This document shows positions 24,127 through 32,936 of a stretch of DNA of 64,000 nt, in pieces. The DNA lies in assembly GCF_002243515.1 (NCBI RefSeq), contig NZ_CP022657.1, positions 3,249,001 through 3,313,000 of the forward strand, in the 5' to 3' direction. Source of the DNA: Tumebacillus algifaecis. Lineage in GTDB: Bacteria; Bacillota; Bacilli; Tumebacillales; Tumebacillaceae. Below the pieces are notes generated by a model. It had not been told where the DNA came from. It did no database searches and was given only the letters and a program-made list of their open reading frames with translations. Within the stretch, counting starts at the first letter, position 1. The number at the start of each line of letters is the position of its first letter. Both the position numbers and the translations under genes were made by a program.

Positions 24127-25379
24127 TATGGCGCTACATCTATGCGAGACTCCAACTGCGTCTCCTTTTTCGCCACCCGAACGGGTGCCAAGTTGCCAAG
24201 CAGAATCACGAACGCACAGACCCCAAAGATCACCGTCATCGAGGACGACGTCGTCGCGCCTAACCCAAATGTTGCGATCAAGGCCACTCCTCCGATGATG
24301 AGCAGGTCGAAGAACGAATCGACAATCGACAACAGGGACAGTGTCGTCGCCCGACTGCCTGACGGAATGTAGCCGTTCGCCAAGTGCGAGTACAACGGGT
24401 AACGCAAGGTGCGGGAGATCCTGAGCACTCCGTATACCGTCAGCGCCACAGCTAAGCTGTCCTGCACAAACGTTGCTGTCAGCACCATCAGAAAGGAGCC
24501 GATTCCCGTCACCCGCAGCAGGGTCACATGGGAAAAACGTGCCGTCAACCAGTCGAGACGACGCGACAAGAATAAGGCACATGCCGATCCGACCGCATAC
24601 AGTACGCCCAGCCACTCGACAGGCAGGCCCGAGTGGTTCAAATACGGCTGCTCAAACTTACCAAATACTGCGACCGACGGGATGAACACCACTGTAAAAT
24701 TCAAGAACAGCTTGATGAGGTCAGGCGTCTTTTTGATCACATAGAGTCCGTTTTTCACATGCTGGAACGGATTCTCACGGAAGCTATCTTCCTGCTTGGG
24801 ATTGACAACACGCAACACCAGAAACAATCGCACTGCCTGCGCCGCCAATCCCAACAGGATCAACAAGCGAAACTGATCTTCCGCCAGGTCGCGCGCCCAA
24901 AATGCCCCGAACAGAGTGGCAGCGATCGCCGGCACGTAAATGGCCGACGAGATCTTGCCCATCACGCCGCTCATCTCATCGGCACGGCCTTCTTCTTTCA
25001 GCGATTCATATACCAAAGCCTCTTCCGCCCCAGAAAAGAACGTCACCGCCAACCCGCTCAACACATTTGCCAAACAGAATAAGAGCAGGCTGTCTGCGAA
25101 AAACAGCACAACCGTACTGCTCATCCCGATCAAAGTGCCGATGAGAAATGACACCTTCGCTCCATAGCGGTCAGCGATCGTTCCTGTCGGCACCTCAAAA
25201 ATCATGACGGCCAAACACCAGCTCAGCGTCATCCAGAGCACGCCAGCCTCAGATAAACCCCGCTCAAAATAAAACAAGGTCAGGATCGGTTCGAGAAAAT
25301 TGACACTGCCAAACAACGTAGCCCAAAAGACAATCTTGATATTATGATCTGCTCCTGAGCGCCTCTGCAATTCATTCAT
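24126..25379 (-). CDS. MFS transporter, probable drug exporter
   Basis: 417 residues with about 12 hydrophobic segments. The motif A-like loop between helices 2 and 3 is EVPTGTIADRYGAKVSF. The size and lack of a binding-protein partner suggest a drug or metabolite exporter. Its AGGAGG lies in a repeated hairpin-forming segment downstream of a 13-codon leader peptide, so expression is probably set by translational attenuation, as in several antibiotic-resistance genes. The inducing drug is unknown. Confidence 0.88.
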   Translation of the reverse strand: MNELQRRSGADHNIKIVFWATLFGSVNFLEPILTLFYFERGLSEAGVLWMTLSWCLAVMIFEVPTGTIADRYGAKVSFLIGTLIGMSSTVVLFFADSLLLFCLANVLSGLAVTFFSGAEEALVYESLKEEGRADEMSGVMGKISSAIYVPAIAATLFGAFWARDLAEDQFRLLILLGLAAQAVRLFLVLRVVNPKQEDSFRENPFQHVKNGLYVIKKTPDLIKLFLNFTVVFIPSVAVFGKFEQPYLNHSGLPVEWLGVLYAVGSACALFLSRRLDWLTARFSHVTLLRVTGIGSFLMVLTATFVQDSLAVALTVYGVLRISRTLRYPLYSHLANGYIPSGSRATTLSLLSIVDSFFDLLIIGGVALIATFGLGATTSSSMTVIFGVCAFVILLGNLAPVRVAKKETQLESRIDVAP

Positions 25380-25389
25380 ACAAAATATT

Positions 25390-25466
25390 CCTCCTGTTTT
25401 CGGAACGATTCACATCAATCCTCCGAAAATCAGGACATGATCTTCAGTTCATCCTGTTTTCGGAGG
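25390..25466 (-). promoter_or_regulatory. Translational attenuator with alternative hairpins
   Basis: Segment 1 (25466-25453), immediately after the leader stop codon, and segment 3 (25404-25390), which contains the exporter ribosome site, share TCCGAAAACAGG. Segment 2 (25434-25420) is their inverted copy with one extra base. Pairing 1:2 leaves the ribosome site free; pairing 2:3 would sequester it. No U-run follows, so control should act on translation, not termination. Confidence 0.75.
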
Positions 25467-25508
25467 TTACTTGCCTACTACCTCAAATACCGGATTGTTG
25501 ATTGTCAT
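25467..25508 (-). CDS. Leader peptide of the MFS exporter gene
   Basis: A 13-residue frame, MTINNPVFEVVGK, preceded by AAGGAGGAG at a 6-nt spacing. Its stop codon abuts segment 1 of the attenuator, so the position of a ribosome on this peptide would choose between hairpins. It resembles in layout, not in sequence, the leader peptides of erm- and cat-type genes. Confidence 0.7.
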   Translation of the reverse strand: MTINNPVFEVVGK

Positions 25509-25540
25509 ATCATAACTCCTCCTTGTTCGTAATAAACTCC

Positions 25541-25570
25541 ATTATAATTCACTTCAATCACAAATGTGAA
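25541..25570 (-). promoter_or_regulatory. Promoter of the leader peptide-exporter transcript
   Basis: Minus-strand TTCACA (25570-25565), 18-nt spacer and perfect TATAAT (25546-25541). Transcription would begin about 25 nt before the leader ATG. Confidence 0.7.
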
Positions 25571-25573
25571 GCA

Positions 25574-25612
25574 CAAATAAAGCTGTTCGAACCCATAGGC
25601 TCGAACAGCTTT
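25574..25612 (-). terminator. Rho-independent terminator of murT-gatD
   Basis: Minus-strand AAGCTGTTCGA / TCGAACAGCTT perfect 11-bp stem followed by TATTTG. Confidence 0.8.
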
Positions 25613-25640
25613 TTCACACGGAAGTCGATTTTTTGCATGT

Positions 25641-26375
25641 TTAGCGCGACTCGACCAACCGCTTGTACAGCTTTTGTTGCGTCCGCGCTTCCAGACCATC
25701 TTCCAGTTGATCAAGTCGCACCGACAGATCCTTTCGCCGCAATGCTAACGTGATCAAGTAGTCGGCCAACGTTGGGTTTTTCGCCAACAGCGGACCGTGC
25801 AGGTAGGTGCCGAACACTGAGCCTTGGCGCACACCTTCGAACTTATCTTCCCCGCTGTTCCCATAGCCTTTGATCACTTTCATCATCGGTTGTACATTTT
25901 TGCCGAGATACGTTTTGCCGGAGTGATTTTCATATCCGATGATGTTCGTCTTCACACCCTCGATCTCCATCTCCGCAACCACATTTCCGACCATTCGCAC
26001 TTTCGCGCCAACCGTTTCAATGTCGAGCAGGCCAATACCGGGAATGCGTTGACCACCTGCCGTTTCAAAGTAGTTTCCGAGCAGTTGATAGCCGCCGCAA
26101 ATCGCCAAGATCACCGTGCCTTTCTCGACTGCCTGTTGCAGATTTTCGCGCCGCTTTTGCAAATCTTCGGCCACGATGCCCTGTTCGCGGTCCATTCCGC
26201 CGCCCAACACGAGAATATCGTACTCGGAGAGGTCCGGCTCATGGCCTACCGTGATCTCATCGACAGTCGCACGCAGGCCGCGCCACTCGACGCGCTTTTG
26301 CAGGATGATCACGTTGCCGCGGTCACTGTATAGGTCGAGCAGGTCAGGATACAGATGCGCGATTTTCAGGTGCAT
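25641..26375 (-). CDS. gatD: Lipid II isoglutaminyl synthase, glutaminase subunit GatD
   Basis: 244-residue class I glutamine amidotransferase. The nucleophile is Cys93 in LAICGGYQLLG, the oxyanion region is LVLGGGMDREQ, and the catalytic histidine is in TYLHGPLLAKNP. With MurT it amidates the alpha-carboxyl of D-Glu in lipid II, which is needed for cross-linking. It overlaps murT by 32 nt and has its own AAGGAGG inside the murT end, so the subunits are co-expressed. Confidence 0.95.
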   Translation of the reverse strand: MHLKIAHLYPDLLDLYSDRGNVIILQKRVEWRGLRATVDEITVGHEPDLSEYDILVLGGGMDREQGIVAEDLQKRRENLQQAVEKGTVILAICGGYQLLGNYFETAGGQRIPGIGLLDIETVGAKVRMVGNVVAEMEIEGVKTNIIGYENHSGKTYLGKNVQPMMKVIKGYGNSGEDKFEGVRQGSVFGTYLHGPLLAKNPTLADYLITLALRRKDLSVRLDQLEDGLEARTQQKLYKRLVESR

Positions 26376-27732
26376 ATTCCTTACCTCCTTGGTTCAGCAG
26401 ATGGTCGCGAATGTTGTACAGCGAGGTATAGGTGGACAGAATGTAGAGCATATGACCGTCTGGCAGATCGCGCAAAGCCTGTTCCACCGAGGCGATATCA
26501 CCTTCAACCAGCTCGGTGATGTTGCCAAGGTCTGCATAGCGCAGACGAATCGCGAAGTCTTCTGCCCGCGTTCCCGAGCAGTAGATGCGACGCAGGTCGG
26601 CCAATTGATGCAGGCGTTCAATATTCGTATCCCAAATCCACGACACATCGGTGCCGTCCGCATAGCGGTCGTTCAAGATGATCACCAGCTCGACGGGGCG
26701 CGTTTCATGTTCGACCACTTTCAGCACTTCGTTGAACCCGGTCGGGTTTTTGACCAAGGTCAGCATCAGGTTGCGACCGTTGGCAGCCGTCATGCGTTCC
26801 ATGCGGCCGAGTTGCGTTTTCATATAGCCCATTTCGCGCACCAACACTTCGTCCTGCACGCCGAACACGGTGGAGGCCGTAATCGCAGATAACGCGTTGT
26901 AAACGTTGTATAGCGCAGGCGAGTTGATAAAGCCTGTCACCGAGCCTACATTAAACTGAATCCCTTCCTGAAGCAACTTGACATCCTCCGCCACCACAGC
27001 CGGAGTCGGGCGGGTAAACTCACAGGACGGACAGTCATAAAAGCCGAGCTGACCGTAGTGGTACAAGCTGTACTGCAAGTTGCTACCACATTTGCGACAG
27101 AACTTGCCGTCGCGCACTTCCGAATGAGATGTGGCATCAAACTGGCTGGACTCGATGCCGTAGTAGACCACCTGTTTGCCCTCGGGTGCGATCGATGTGA
27201 CCAGCGGGTCGTCCGCGTTGAGGATCACCGTCGTATTGTTCGGAGCTTTTTTCAATGCGCTCCCGACCATCTCGACCACCGTGTCCAGTTCACCATAGCG
27301 GTCCATCTGGTCGCGGAAAAAGTTGGTCACTACCACCGCTTTCGGCTGCAGATGAGCGATCACGTTGCCGATCGTCGCTTCATCGACTTCCAGCACAACC
27401 GCTTGGTCATGGTAATCGGCCAGATCGACACCTTCTACCAGCGTGCTGGCGATCCCTTGAATGAGGTTCGCCCCTAAGCTATTGGAGATCACGTTCCGTC
27501 CGTCTTCGCGCAAGAAATGAACGAGCAGGTTGCTCGTCGTCGTCTTGCCGTTCGTGCCGGTGATAAAAACGGTGCGCTGACCGAGGATTTTGCCGTATAC
27601 GGCAAGCAGATCAGGACAAATGCGCAGTGCGATCTGCCCTGGCAGCGTCGTCCCTTTGCGGCCCGTGAGCGTAAGTAATTTCTTCGTCATCTTCGCGGCA
27701 AATACCGCCGTGTGGAACCGTAGGCCGTACAA
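26344..27732 (-). CDS. murT: Lipid II isoglutaminyl synthase, Mur ligase subunit MurT
   Basis: 462 residues. The ATP-binding motif is VFITGTNGKTTTSNLL; the inserted Cys4 zinc ribbon is FCRKCGSN plus YDCPSCEF, typical of MurT; the C-terminal DUF1727 region includes NPTGFNEVLKVVE. MurT activates the lipid II glutamate carboxylate and receives ammonia from GatD. First gene of the murT-gatD unit. Confidence 0.95.
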   Translation of the reverse strand: MYGLRFHTAVFAAKMTKKLLTLTGRKGTTLPGQIALRICPDLLAVYGKILGQRTVFITGTNGKTTTSNLLVHFLREDGRNVISNSLGANLIQGIASTLVEGVDLADYHDQAVVLEVDEATIGNVIAHLQPKAVVVTNFFRDQMDRYGELDTVVEMVGSALKKAPNNTTVILNADDPLVTSIAPEGKQVVYYGIESSQFDATSHSEVRDGKFCRKCGSNLQYSLYHYGQLGFYDCPSCEFTRPTPAVVAEDVKLLQEGIQFNVGSVTGFINSPALYNVYNALSAITASTVFGVQDEVLVREMGYMKTQLGRMERMTAANGRNLMLTLVKNPTGFNEVLKVVEHETRPVELVIILNDRYADGTDVSWIWDTNIERLHQLADLRRIYCSGTRAEDFAIRLRYADLGNITELVEGDIASVEQALRDLPDGHMLYILSTYTSLYNIRDHLLNQGGKEYAPENRASVS

Positions 27733-27803
27733 AGCGATTCCTCCTATTACGTTAAGTACTCTAGAATCAATCTTTCATCCCTACATGATACACCTGTTCC
27801 CCC

Positions 27804-27846
27804 GAAAAAAAAAGAAGCGAGGCCACCGCTCAGGGCGTCCCTCGCA
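27804..27846 (-). terminator. Rho-independent terminator overlapping a gene end
   Basis: Minus-strand GCGAGG / CCTCGC outer stem followed by TTCTTTTTTTTT. The stop codon of the 27830-28228 gene lies inside the stem-loop. Confidence 0.7.
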
Positions 27847-28228
27847 AGCTCTTCTTGTATTCCCGCACGATTCCTAATACTTCATGAAACCACGGCCCGC
27901 CATACGCCACCAACACCCCGGCACACAAATAGTCGATCAGATTGGTCAGCAGTGGCAAATTGCTTTGTGCCCAGATCGGTTGCAGACCCAGATAGGAGAG
28001 CGGATGGATGTTTCCTAACGCTGCGAGGATGAAGCCGTTCACCCCGCAGACCAGATGCACGTTGGCGTGCAATTTTCCTTCGGCCACCCGGATCAATTCA
28101 TTTCCTGAGTCTTCGTCTGTACGCTTGGTGTTTAACCAGTTCAGGCGCTTGCGGAGTTGCTGTGTCATCGTCTGCGCAGAGGCAGACAGTGCGGCCATCA
28201 CACCGAGAAAGCGAAGCACATCATCCAT
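27830..28228 (-). CDS. Membrane-associated protein of unknown function
   Basis: 132 residues from the ATG at 28228 (AAGGAGAGG upstream). The C-terminal half has hydrophobic stretches (LVCGVNGFILAALGN and LIDYLCAGVLVAYGG). The N-terminus is helical and polar. No recognised family. Confidence 0.6.
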   Translation of the reverse strand: MDDVLRFLGVMAALSASAQTMTQQLRKRLNWLNTKRTDEDSGNELIRVAEGKLHANVHLVCGVNGFILAALGNIHPLSYLGLQPIWAQSNLPLLTNLIDYLCAGVLVAYGGPWFHEVLGIVREYKKSLRGTP

Positions 28229-28277
28229 CGGCTTCCTCTCCTTCATTGGTTGATGCCATGATTTTATGAGCCGATGC

Positions 28278-28350
28278 TACAAAAAAGACCCCCTTGCAGA
28301 TGACAGGTAGGTTGTTCGCTTCCTACTGTCTACACAAGAGGGACTCATGC
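28278..28350 (-). terminator. Extended terminator after the LCP gene
   Basis: Minus-strand long hairpin: outer arms CTCTTG / CAAGGGG, inner arms GACAGTAGG / CCTACCTGTC, ending in TTTTTT. Confidence 0.7.
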
Positions 28351-28352
28351 GC

Positions 28353-29912
28353 TTATGAACTTTGGGGAATGGTGATACCTGCACCGCCCGGCAACACCGT
28401 TCCGGGCAACGCCGTGCCCCCTCCGCTCGGCGGGGTTGTTCCTCCACCCGGCTGCGTCGTTCCTCCGCCCGGCGGGGTTGTTCCTCCACCCGGCGTCGTC
28501 GTTCCTCCACCCGGCGTCGTCGTTCCTCCGCCTGGTGTGGTCGTTCCTCCGCCCGGTGTGGTCGTTCCTCCGCCCGGCGTCGTCGTTCCTCCGCCCGGCG
28601 TCGTAGTTCCTCCACCCGGCGTCGTCGTTCCTCCACCTGGCGTGGTCGTTCCTCCACCCGGTGTGGTCGTTCCTCCGCCCGGCGTCGTCGTTCCTCCGCC
28701 CGGCGTGGTTGTACCTCCACCCGGCTGCGTCGTTCCTCCACCCGGCTGCGTCGTTCCGCCAGGCGCATTGCCTCCGTTCGGCAGCGGGTTGATCTTCTCA
28801 GGATCGACTGGCACTTCTGGCGTGTCCGGTTGGACATTCGGATTGGCCGGCACCACCGGATCAGGCTGATAGTATTCCTGCGGCTGTGAGTCTGTGTCTT
28901 CCTTGAGCTTGGTGACATCAAGTTCTAAGAACTGATAGACCGCTTTGCGCAACTCGTAAACATTAGGCAAGAGCACCGACTGACCGCCCCCAGCCCAACC
29001 GCTCTTAAACGTATCGGGCGGCGGCACCTGCAAGGTCTCGATCTTCGACGAATCCACTTCCAACGCCAGTCGTGCCAGTTTCAACATGTCGCCACTGGTG
29101 ATGTTCGTCTCCAGATACGGTTTGATCGCATCGAGAATTTTCGGGATCTTGAGCAGCGTGGACGGGGTGGCCATCTTATCGGCCAACGCCACCATAAATT
29201 TGCGTTGGCGCTCGGTACGGGCAAAGTCGGACAATGCGTCATGCCGGAAACGCACATACATCAGTGCCTTTTTGCCGTCCAGCAATTGCAGTCCCTGATC
29301 AAGGTGAATGTCGTAAACACCGTCATCCGCATAATGCAGCGGCTTCTCCACATCGAGCTCCACACCGCCGACCGCATCGACGATGCCGATAAACCCTTGG
29401 AAGTCCGTTTTTGCATAATAGTGAATCGGGATCTGAAGCATGTCTTTCAAGGTCCGAATCGTCAGATCAGGCCCACCCAGCGCATGCGCCGCGTTGATCT
29501 TTTCATACCCGTAATCGTCGGGAATTTTATACCACAAATCGCGCATGACCGACATGACTTTTGCTTTTTTCGTCTTTGGGTCGATCGTGACCAACACAAT
29601 GCTGTCCGAGCGTGGGTTCGGATCGTTGTCTCGGTTATCGACACCAAGCAATACGATGTTGACCGGATCGGTTCCGCTCCATGTTTCGACTTCGACTAGC
29701 TTTTGCTCCGGATTCTGATGGCCCTGCTGAATATCGTTGATAAAGCTACCGATGTAATACGCGTACACACCGATGATCGTCAACAACAGCACCGCGAGGA
29801 TCGACGCCGTCCATTTAAACTTCTTCGTTTTCCAAAAACGCGGCTTTTTTCCGTCCGGAGGCGTAGGCGGCTTGACCTTGGTCTTTCGATGCTTGTCTTT
29901 TCTGCTCTCCAT
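28353..29912 (-). CDS. LytR-CpsA-Psr (LCP) family protein with PGGGTTT repeat tail
   Basis: 519 residues: basic cytosolic N-terminus, one membrane helix (about 36-55), extracellular LCP domain (about 80-260, with VNIVLLGVDNRD, RSDSIVLVTIDPKTKK and YVRFRHDALSDFARTERQR), a spacer, then about 16 units of a Pro-Gly-Thr heptapeptide mostly reading TTTPGGG. LCP proteins attach anionic glycopolymers to peptidoglycan. The flexible tail is unusual in the family and may span the wall. It is encoded by a 21-bp minisatellite and is probably length-variable. No sortase motif. Confidence 0.9.
   Translation of the reverse strand: MESRKDKHRKTKVKPPTPPDGKKPRFWKTKKFKWTASILAVLLLTIIGVYAYYIGSFINDIQQGHQNPEQKLVEVETWSGTDPVNIVLLGVDNRDNDPNPRSDSIVLVTIDPKTKKAKVMSVMRDLWYKIPDDYGYEKINAAHALGGPDLTIRTLKDMLQIPIHYYAKTDFQGFIGIVDAVGGVELDVEKPLHYADDGVYDIHLDQGLQLLDGKKALMYVRFRHDALSDFARTERQRKFMVALADKMATPSTLLKIPKILDAIKPYLETNITSGDMLKLARLALEVDSSKIETLQVPPPDTFKSGWAGGGQSVLLPNVYELRKAVYQFLELDVTKLKEDTDSQPQEYYQPDPVVPANPNVQPDTPEVPVDPEKINPLPNGGNAPGGTTQPGGGTTQPGGGTTTPGGGTTTPGGGTTTPGGGTTTPGGGTTTPGGGTTTPGGGTTTPGGGTTTPGGGTTTPGGGTTTPGGGTTTPGGGTTPPGGGTTQPGGGTTPPSGGGTALPGTVLPGGAGITIPQSS
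28434..28767 (-). repeat. 21-bp minisatellite encoding (TTTPGGG)n
   Basis: About 15 tandem 21-bp units, each differing by a few synonymous or T/P/Q substitutions, within the LCP gene. In-frame unit length means copy changes preserve the reading frame. An opposite-strand open frame (Pro-Pro-Gly-Val-Val-Val repeats) is a by-product. Confidence 0.9.
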
Positions 29913-29965
29913 CTATATCCAAACCTCTCTACTGTGCGAATTGTAAAAAAAAGAAAGATGCAACG

Positions 29966-29984
29966 ATTATATCATACCAATCTA
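29966..29984 (-). promoter_or_regulatory. Possible promoter of the LCP gene
   Basis: Minus-strand TATGATATAAT, a TATAAT with an upstream TATG element, about 55 nt before the LCP start. No clear -35. Confidence 0.35.
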
Positions 29985-30091
29985 TCGTCTTTTGTTACAA
30001 AACTCGTACAAGTATAATAAGAACCTGTTCGCAATGCGCTAGATTTCTCTTCTACTTTAGCGAAAGAACCGCGCGGCTGTCTAGCAGAAGT

Positions 30092-30544
30092 TCAATCGAC
30101 GATTTCTACTAAGGTGCCAGGATGTACATGGTCGTACAGCCACGTGACGTCTGTGTTTTTCATGCGCACACATCCGGCCGAGACGTGAGAACCGATCAAT
30201 TCTGGACGATTGGTTCCATGGATGCCATATTTTGAACCGTCCGTACCCGGAACATCCAGTCCGATCCACCGTACACCCAGCGGATTGTCTGGGGAACCGC
30301 CGGCGATGTTTGTCTTGAGGTACCACGGGTTTTTGACCATCATCACTACGCCGTAGGTACCGATCGGTGTGTCTTCTTTCAACCTCCCCGTCGCGACAGG
30401 AAATGAGCGCAGCGGCACGTTGAAATAATAGTAGGTCAGTTTGTTTTCCGACTTGTCGATCCGTATGTAGGAATCGCTCGCGGGCAGGCTCGTCACTCCG
30501 CTCAACAAAAAGAAACCGATCAGGAACGCACTTCGGAGATTCAT
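30092..30544 (-). CDS. L,D-transpeptidase (YkuD domain)
   Basis: 150 residues with an N-terminal signal sequence (MNLRSAFLIGFFLLSGVTSL). The YkuD catalytic motif is split between GIHGTN and SHVSAGCVRMKNTD, with the nucleophilic Cys. Such enzymes make 3-3 cross-links or act on spore peptidoglycan outside the membrane. The start at 30544 follows GGGGGTGAG. It lies 52 nt after trpE on the same strand and could be read through from it. Confidence 0.92.
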   Translation of the reverse strand: MNLRSAFLIGFFLLSGVTSLPASDSYIRIDKSENKLTYYYFNVPLRSFPVATGRLKEDTPIGTYGVVMMVKNPWYLKTNIAGGSPDNPLGVRWIGLDVPGTDGSKYGIHGTNRPELIGSHVSAGCVRMKNTDVTWLYDHVHPGTLVEIVD

Positions 30545-30596
30545 TCCTCTCACCCCCTGTGTGCATACGCTTCCCGATCGGTTTTCCTTTTATCCG

Positions 30597-32060
30597 CTAC
30601 TTGCGAGAAGGCACTTCTTCTATCTGCATCAAGGTAGAAACCAGCGCGCGCAGCTTGTGATCACACTCATTCCATTCTTGCTGTGTATTCGAATCGGCCA
30701 CGATGCCTGCCCCCGCTTGGAAGTACGACACGTCATCCTGATGAATGATGGTACGGATGACGATCGCCGTGTTCATATTGCCCAGGAAATCGATGAAACC
30801 GAGCACTCCACCATACGCCCCACGGTCGAAGTCCTCCAGCTCGTCGATCACTTCCATCGCTCGCACTTTTGGCGTACCCGTCAAGGTCCCAGCTGGGAAT
30901 GTGGCCAAGAAGATGTCAAACAGGCTGCGCTCCGAATCGACCCGCCCCTCCACCGTCGAAACCATATGGTACACATGTGAATACTCTTCGATCACCATGA
31001 AATCTTTCACATAGATCGACCCTGGCACACAGACGCGGCCCAAATCGTTACGGCAAAGATCGATCAGCATCAGATGTTCAGCACGCTCTTTTTCGTCATT
31101 GCGCAGCCGTTCGATCAACTGCACATTTTCCTCTGGCCGCTTGCCTTTGCCTTTTGAAGTGCCCGCGATCGGCCGCATCTGGGCCACACCTTGTTCCAAA
31201 CGAATCTGCATTTCTGGCGAGGTACCAAAGATCTTGTAATCGCCATAATCGACATAATACATATAAGGCGACGGATTGACTTGCTTCAAACGGTAGTAGA
31301 CCTGCATCGTGTCGATCTTTCCGATGACGCGGTTGCGCTTCGAGAGCACGACTTGGAAGATGTCACCTTCCCGAATGTATTCTTTGCACGCCTCGACGCG
31401 CTTGATGTATTCAGCTTCCTGCACATCCTCTTCCACGCGCAAAAACGCTGGATCATATCCTTCAAATTCCGGCTCAGCATACGGTTGCAGAAACGCCTCG
31501 ATCTCTTCAAACGAAGGGGTAGGTAGCCCCTCAATCTCATTGATGATCACATTGATGATGTCGCGCTCAAACTGCAGGATCACCTGGTGCACCTGCAAGC
31601 GAATATCATCCATCCCTCGGTCATCCACCGTCGTCTTTGGGATGTTTTCAAAGTAGCGGATCGCATCGTAGGACAGATGACCGACAAAGCCAAACGCATA
31701 CTTGCCCATCGTTTCTCGGTCATGCAGATCGAACGACTTGATCACCCCGTCCAGCAGGATGGAAACATTGCCTGTAAAATTGGAAAGCTCAGTTCCATCC
31801 GCAGTGAGATTATCCTCGATCAGGTCGGTCAATTGCGAATTTCCTTCAAGTGCAAAGCGGCGTCCCTTCACTTTGACGGTCAGCACGGGGAACAGCGCGA
31901 TGCTCGACTGGCAGTATCGTGAGTAAATATCTTTGATCGAATCGAGCAAAAAGGCCTGATCTGCTCCATGCGTCTGAGTCAACGCCTGAAACACTTCGAA
32001 CGATTCACAAATGCGCGGGTAAGTCTTCTGATGAGTCCGTACACCGATCATCCGGCTCAT
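30597..32060 (-). CDS. trpE: Anthranilate synthase component I
   Basis: 487 residues, chorismate-binding enzyme family: [41 protein letters not shown] and [15 protein letters not shown]. It converts chorismate plus ammonia to anthranilate. PabB is related; the TRAP-type leader upstream of the partner gene supports the tryptophan role. The start overlaps the trpG stop (ATGA). Confidence 0.9.
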   Translation of the reverse strand: MSRMIGVRTHQKTYPRICESFEVFQALTQTHGADQAFLLDSIKDIYSRYCQSSIALFPVLTVKVKGRRFALEGNSQLTDLIEDNLTADGTELSNFTGNVSILLDGVIKSFDLHDRETMGKYAFGFVGHLSYDAIRYFENIPKTTVDDRGMDDIRLQVHQVILQFERDIINVIINEIEGLPTPSFEEIEAFLQPYAEPEFEGYDPAFLRVEEDVQEAEYIKRVEACKEYIREGDIFQVVLSKRNRVIGKIDTMQVYYRLKQVNPSPYMYYVDYGDYKIFGTSPEMQIRLEQGVAQMRPIAGTSKGKGKRPEENVQLIERLRNDEKERAEHLMLIDLCRNDLGRVCVPGSIYVKDFMVIEEYSHVYHMVSTVEGRVDSERSLFDIFLATFPAGTLTGTPKVRAMEVIDELEDFDRGAYGGVLGFIDFLGNMNTAIVIRTIIHQDDVSYFQAGAGIVADSNTQQEWNECDHKLRALVSTLMQIEEVPSRK

Positions 32061-32638
32061 ACCAGCACCCCCGTTCTGCCAGTCACGAAGTTTTGCAACA
32101 TCATCATGCCGCCTTCGGTCAAGATCGATTCCGGGTGAAATTGCAAGCCTGTCACATCGAATCGGCGGTGTCGCAACGCCATGATTTCACCGTCATCCGA
32201 TTCAGCAATGATCTCCAGATCAGGCGGGAACGAACTTTTTTCCACTACCAACGAATGATAGCGAGTTGCGGTGAACGGGTTCGGAACACCCTCAAAGATC
32301 CCTTCCCCGTTGTGGCGAACCTGAGACGTCTTACCGTGCATCATCTTTTCAGCTTTCACGACCTTGCCACCGAACACCTGCCCGATCGACTGATGTCCGA
32401 GGCACACGCCAAGCACTGGGATCTTTCCGGCAAAATGGCCGATTGCGGCCAGCGAGATTCCCGCTTCATTCGGGGTGCACGGCCCTGGTGAGATCAACAG
32501 ATGTGTCGGATTCAACTCCTCGATCTCCTCCACGGTGATCTCATCATTGCGCTTCACGAAAACGTCTGCGCCTAACTCCTGCAAATACTGCACAATGTTA
32601 TACGTAAATGAATCATAGTTGTCGATCACGACGATCAT
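32057..32638 (-). CDS. trpG: Anthranilate/aminodeoxychorismate synthase glutaminase subunit
   Basis: 193 residues, class I amidotransferase: [28 protein letters not shown], the nucleophile in [12 protein letters not shown] and the His-Glu pair in LQFHPES. It supplies ammonia to TrpE and may also serve PabB. It precedes trpE with a 4-nt overlap and is preceded by a terminator and a (G/U)AG-rich leader. Confidence 0.92.
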   Translation of the reverse strand: MIVVIDNYDSFTYNIVQYLQELGADVFVKRNDEITVEEIEELNPTHLLISPGPCTPNEAGISLAAIGHFAGKIPVLGVCLGHQSIGQVFGGKVVKAEKMMHGKTSQVRHNGEGIFEGVPNPFTATRYHSLVVEKSSFPPDLEIIAESDDGEIMALRHRRFDVTGLQFHPESILTEGGMMMLQNFVTGRTGVLV

Positions 32639-32676
32639 CTCAGCTCAGCTCCTCTGTCTGTTCATAGGCTCAAAAT

Positions 32677-32709
32677 CAAAAAAACCGGACGCGCGAAGGC
32701 GCAGCCGGT
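32677..32709 (-). terminator. trp leader terminator (attenuator)
   Basis: Minus-strand ACCGG / CCGGT outer pairing with GCGC / GCGC inner stem and CTTC loop, followed by seven Ts, 40 nt before trpG. As a terminator inside the leader it fits attenuation. Confidence 0.8.
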
Positions 32710-32745
32710 TGCAGGTTCCCGTATGGTAGACATACGACACCCATT

Positions 32746-32872
32746 CTCCGCTCATCTGGCCTCCGCTACTCTCTACTGGTCTTACTCTGCTCTCACTCTG
32801 GATGTCTCGTTCTAAAATCACTCTCAACTAAAACTCAGCACTCAACAATTCAAAAATCACTAATCATCTCTA
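32746..32872 (-). promoter_or_regulatory. TRAP (MtrB) RNA-binding region of the trpGE leader
   Basis: Read on the minus strand, the leader is crowded with GAG and UAG triplets: at 32870, 32862, 32843, 32836, 32830, 32825, 32814, 32808, 32798, 32792, 32787, 32773, 32768, 32763, 32753 and 32748 (5' bases), many separated by 2-4 nt. TRAP binds 11 (G/U)AG triplets in this spacing when loaded with tryptophan. The downstream terminator completes the attenuator. Confidence 0.75.
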
Positions 32873-32878
32873 TCCCAC

Positions 32879-32908
32879 ATGATACATACGCCCGCTTTAC
32901 TTTGTCAA
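32879..32908 (-). promoter_or_regulatory. Promoter of the trpG-trpE transcript
   Basis: Minus-strand TTGACA (32908-32903), 18-nt spacer and TATCAT (32884-32879). Transcription should start just ahead of the (G/U)AG triplets. Confidence 0.75.
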
Positions 32909-32936
32909 GAAAGCGTTGTGCGACCATACGCACCGC

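Noticed and set aside
28434-28767. Possible CRISPR or tandem regulatory array
   Set aside because: 21-bp units are coding and in frame within the LCP gene.
28294-28869. Plus-strand frame encoding Pro-Pro-Gly-Val-Val-Val repeats
   Set aside because: It is the opposite-strand reading of the LCP minisatellite and has no ribosome site.
32640-32827. Minus-strand 60-codon frame in the trp leader as a Trp leader peptide
   Set aside because: It has only one Trp codon and overlaps the TRAP-type triplets and terminator, so it is unlikely to act by ribosome stalling.
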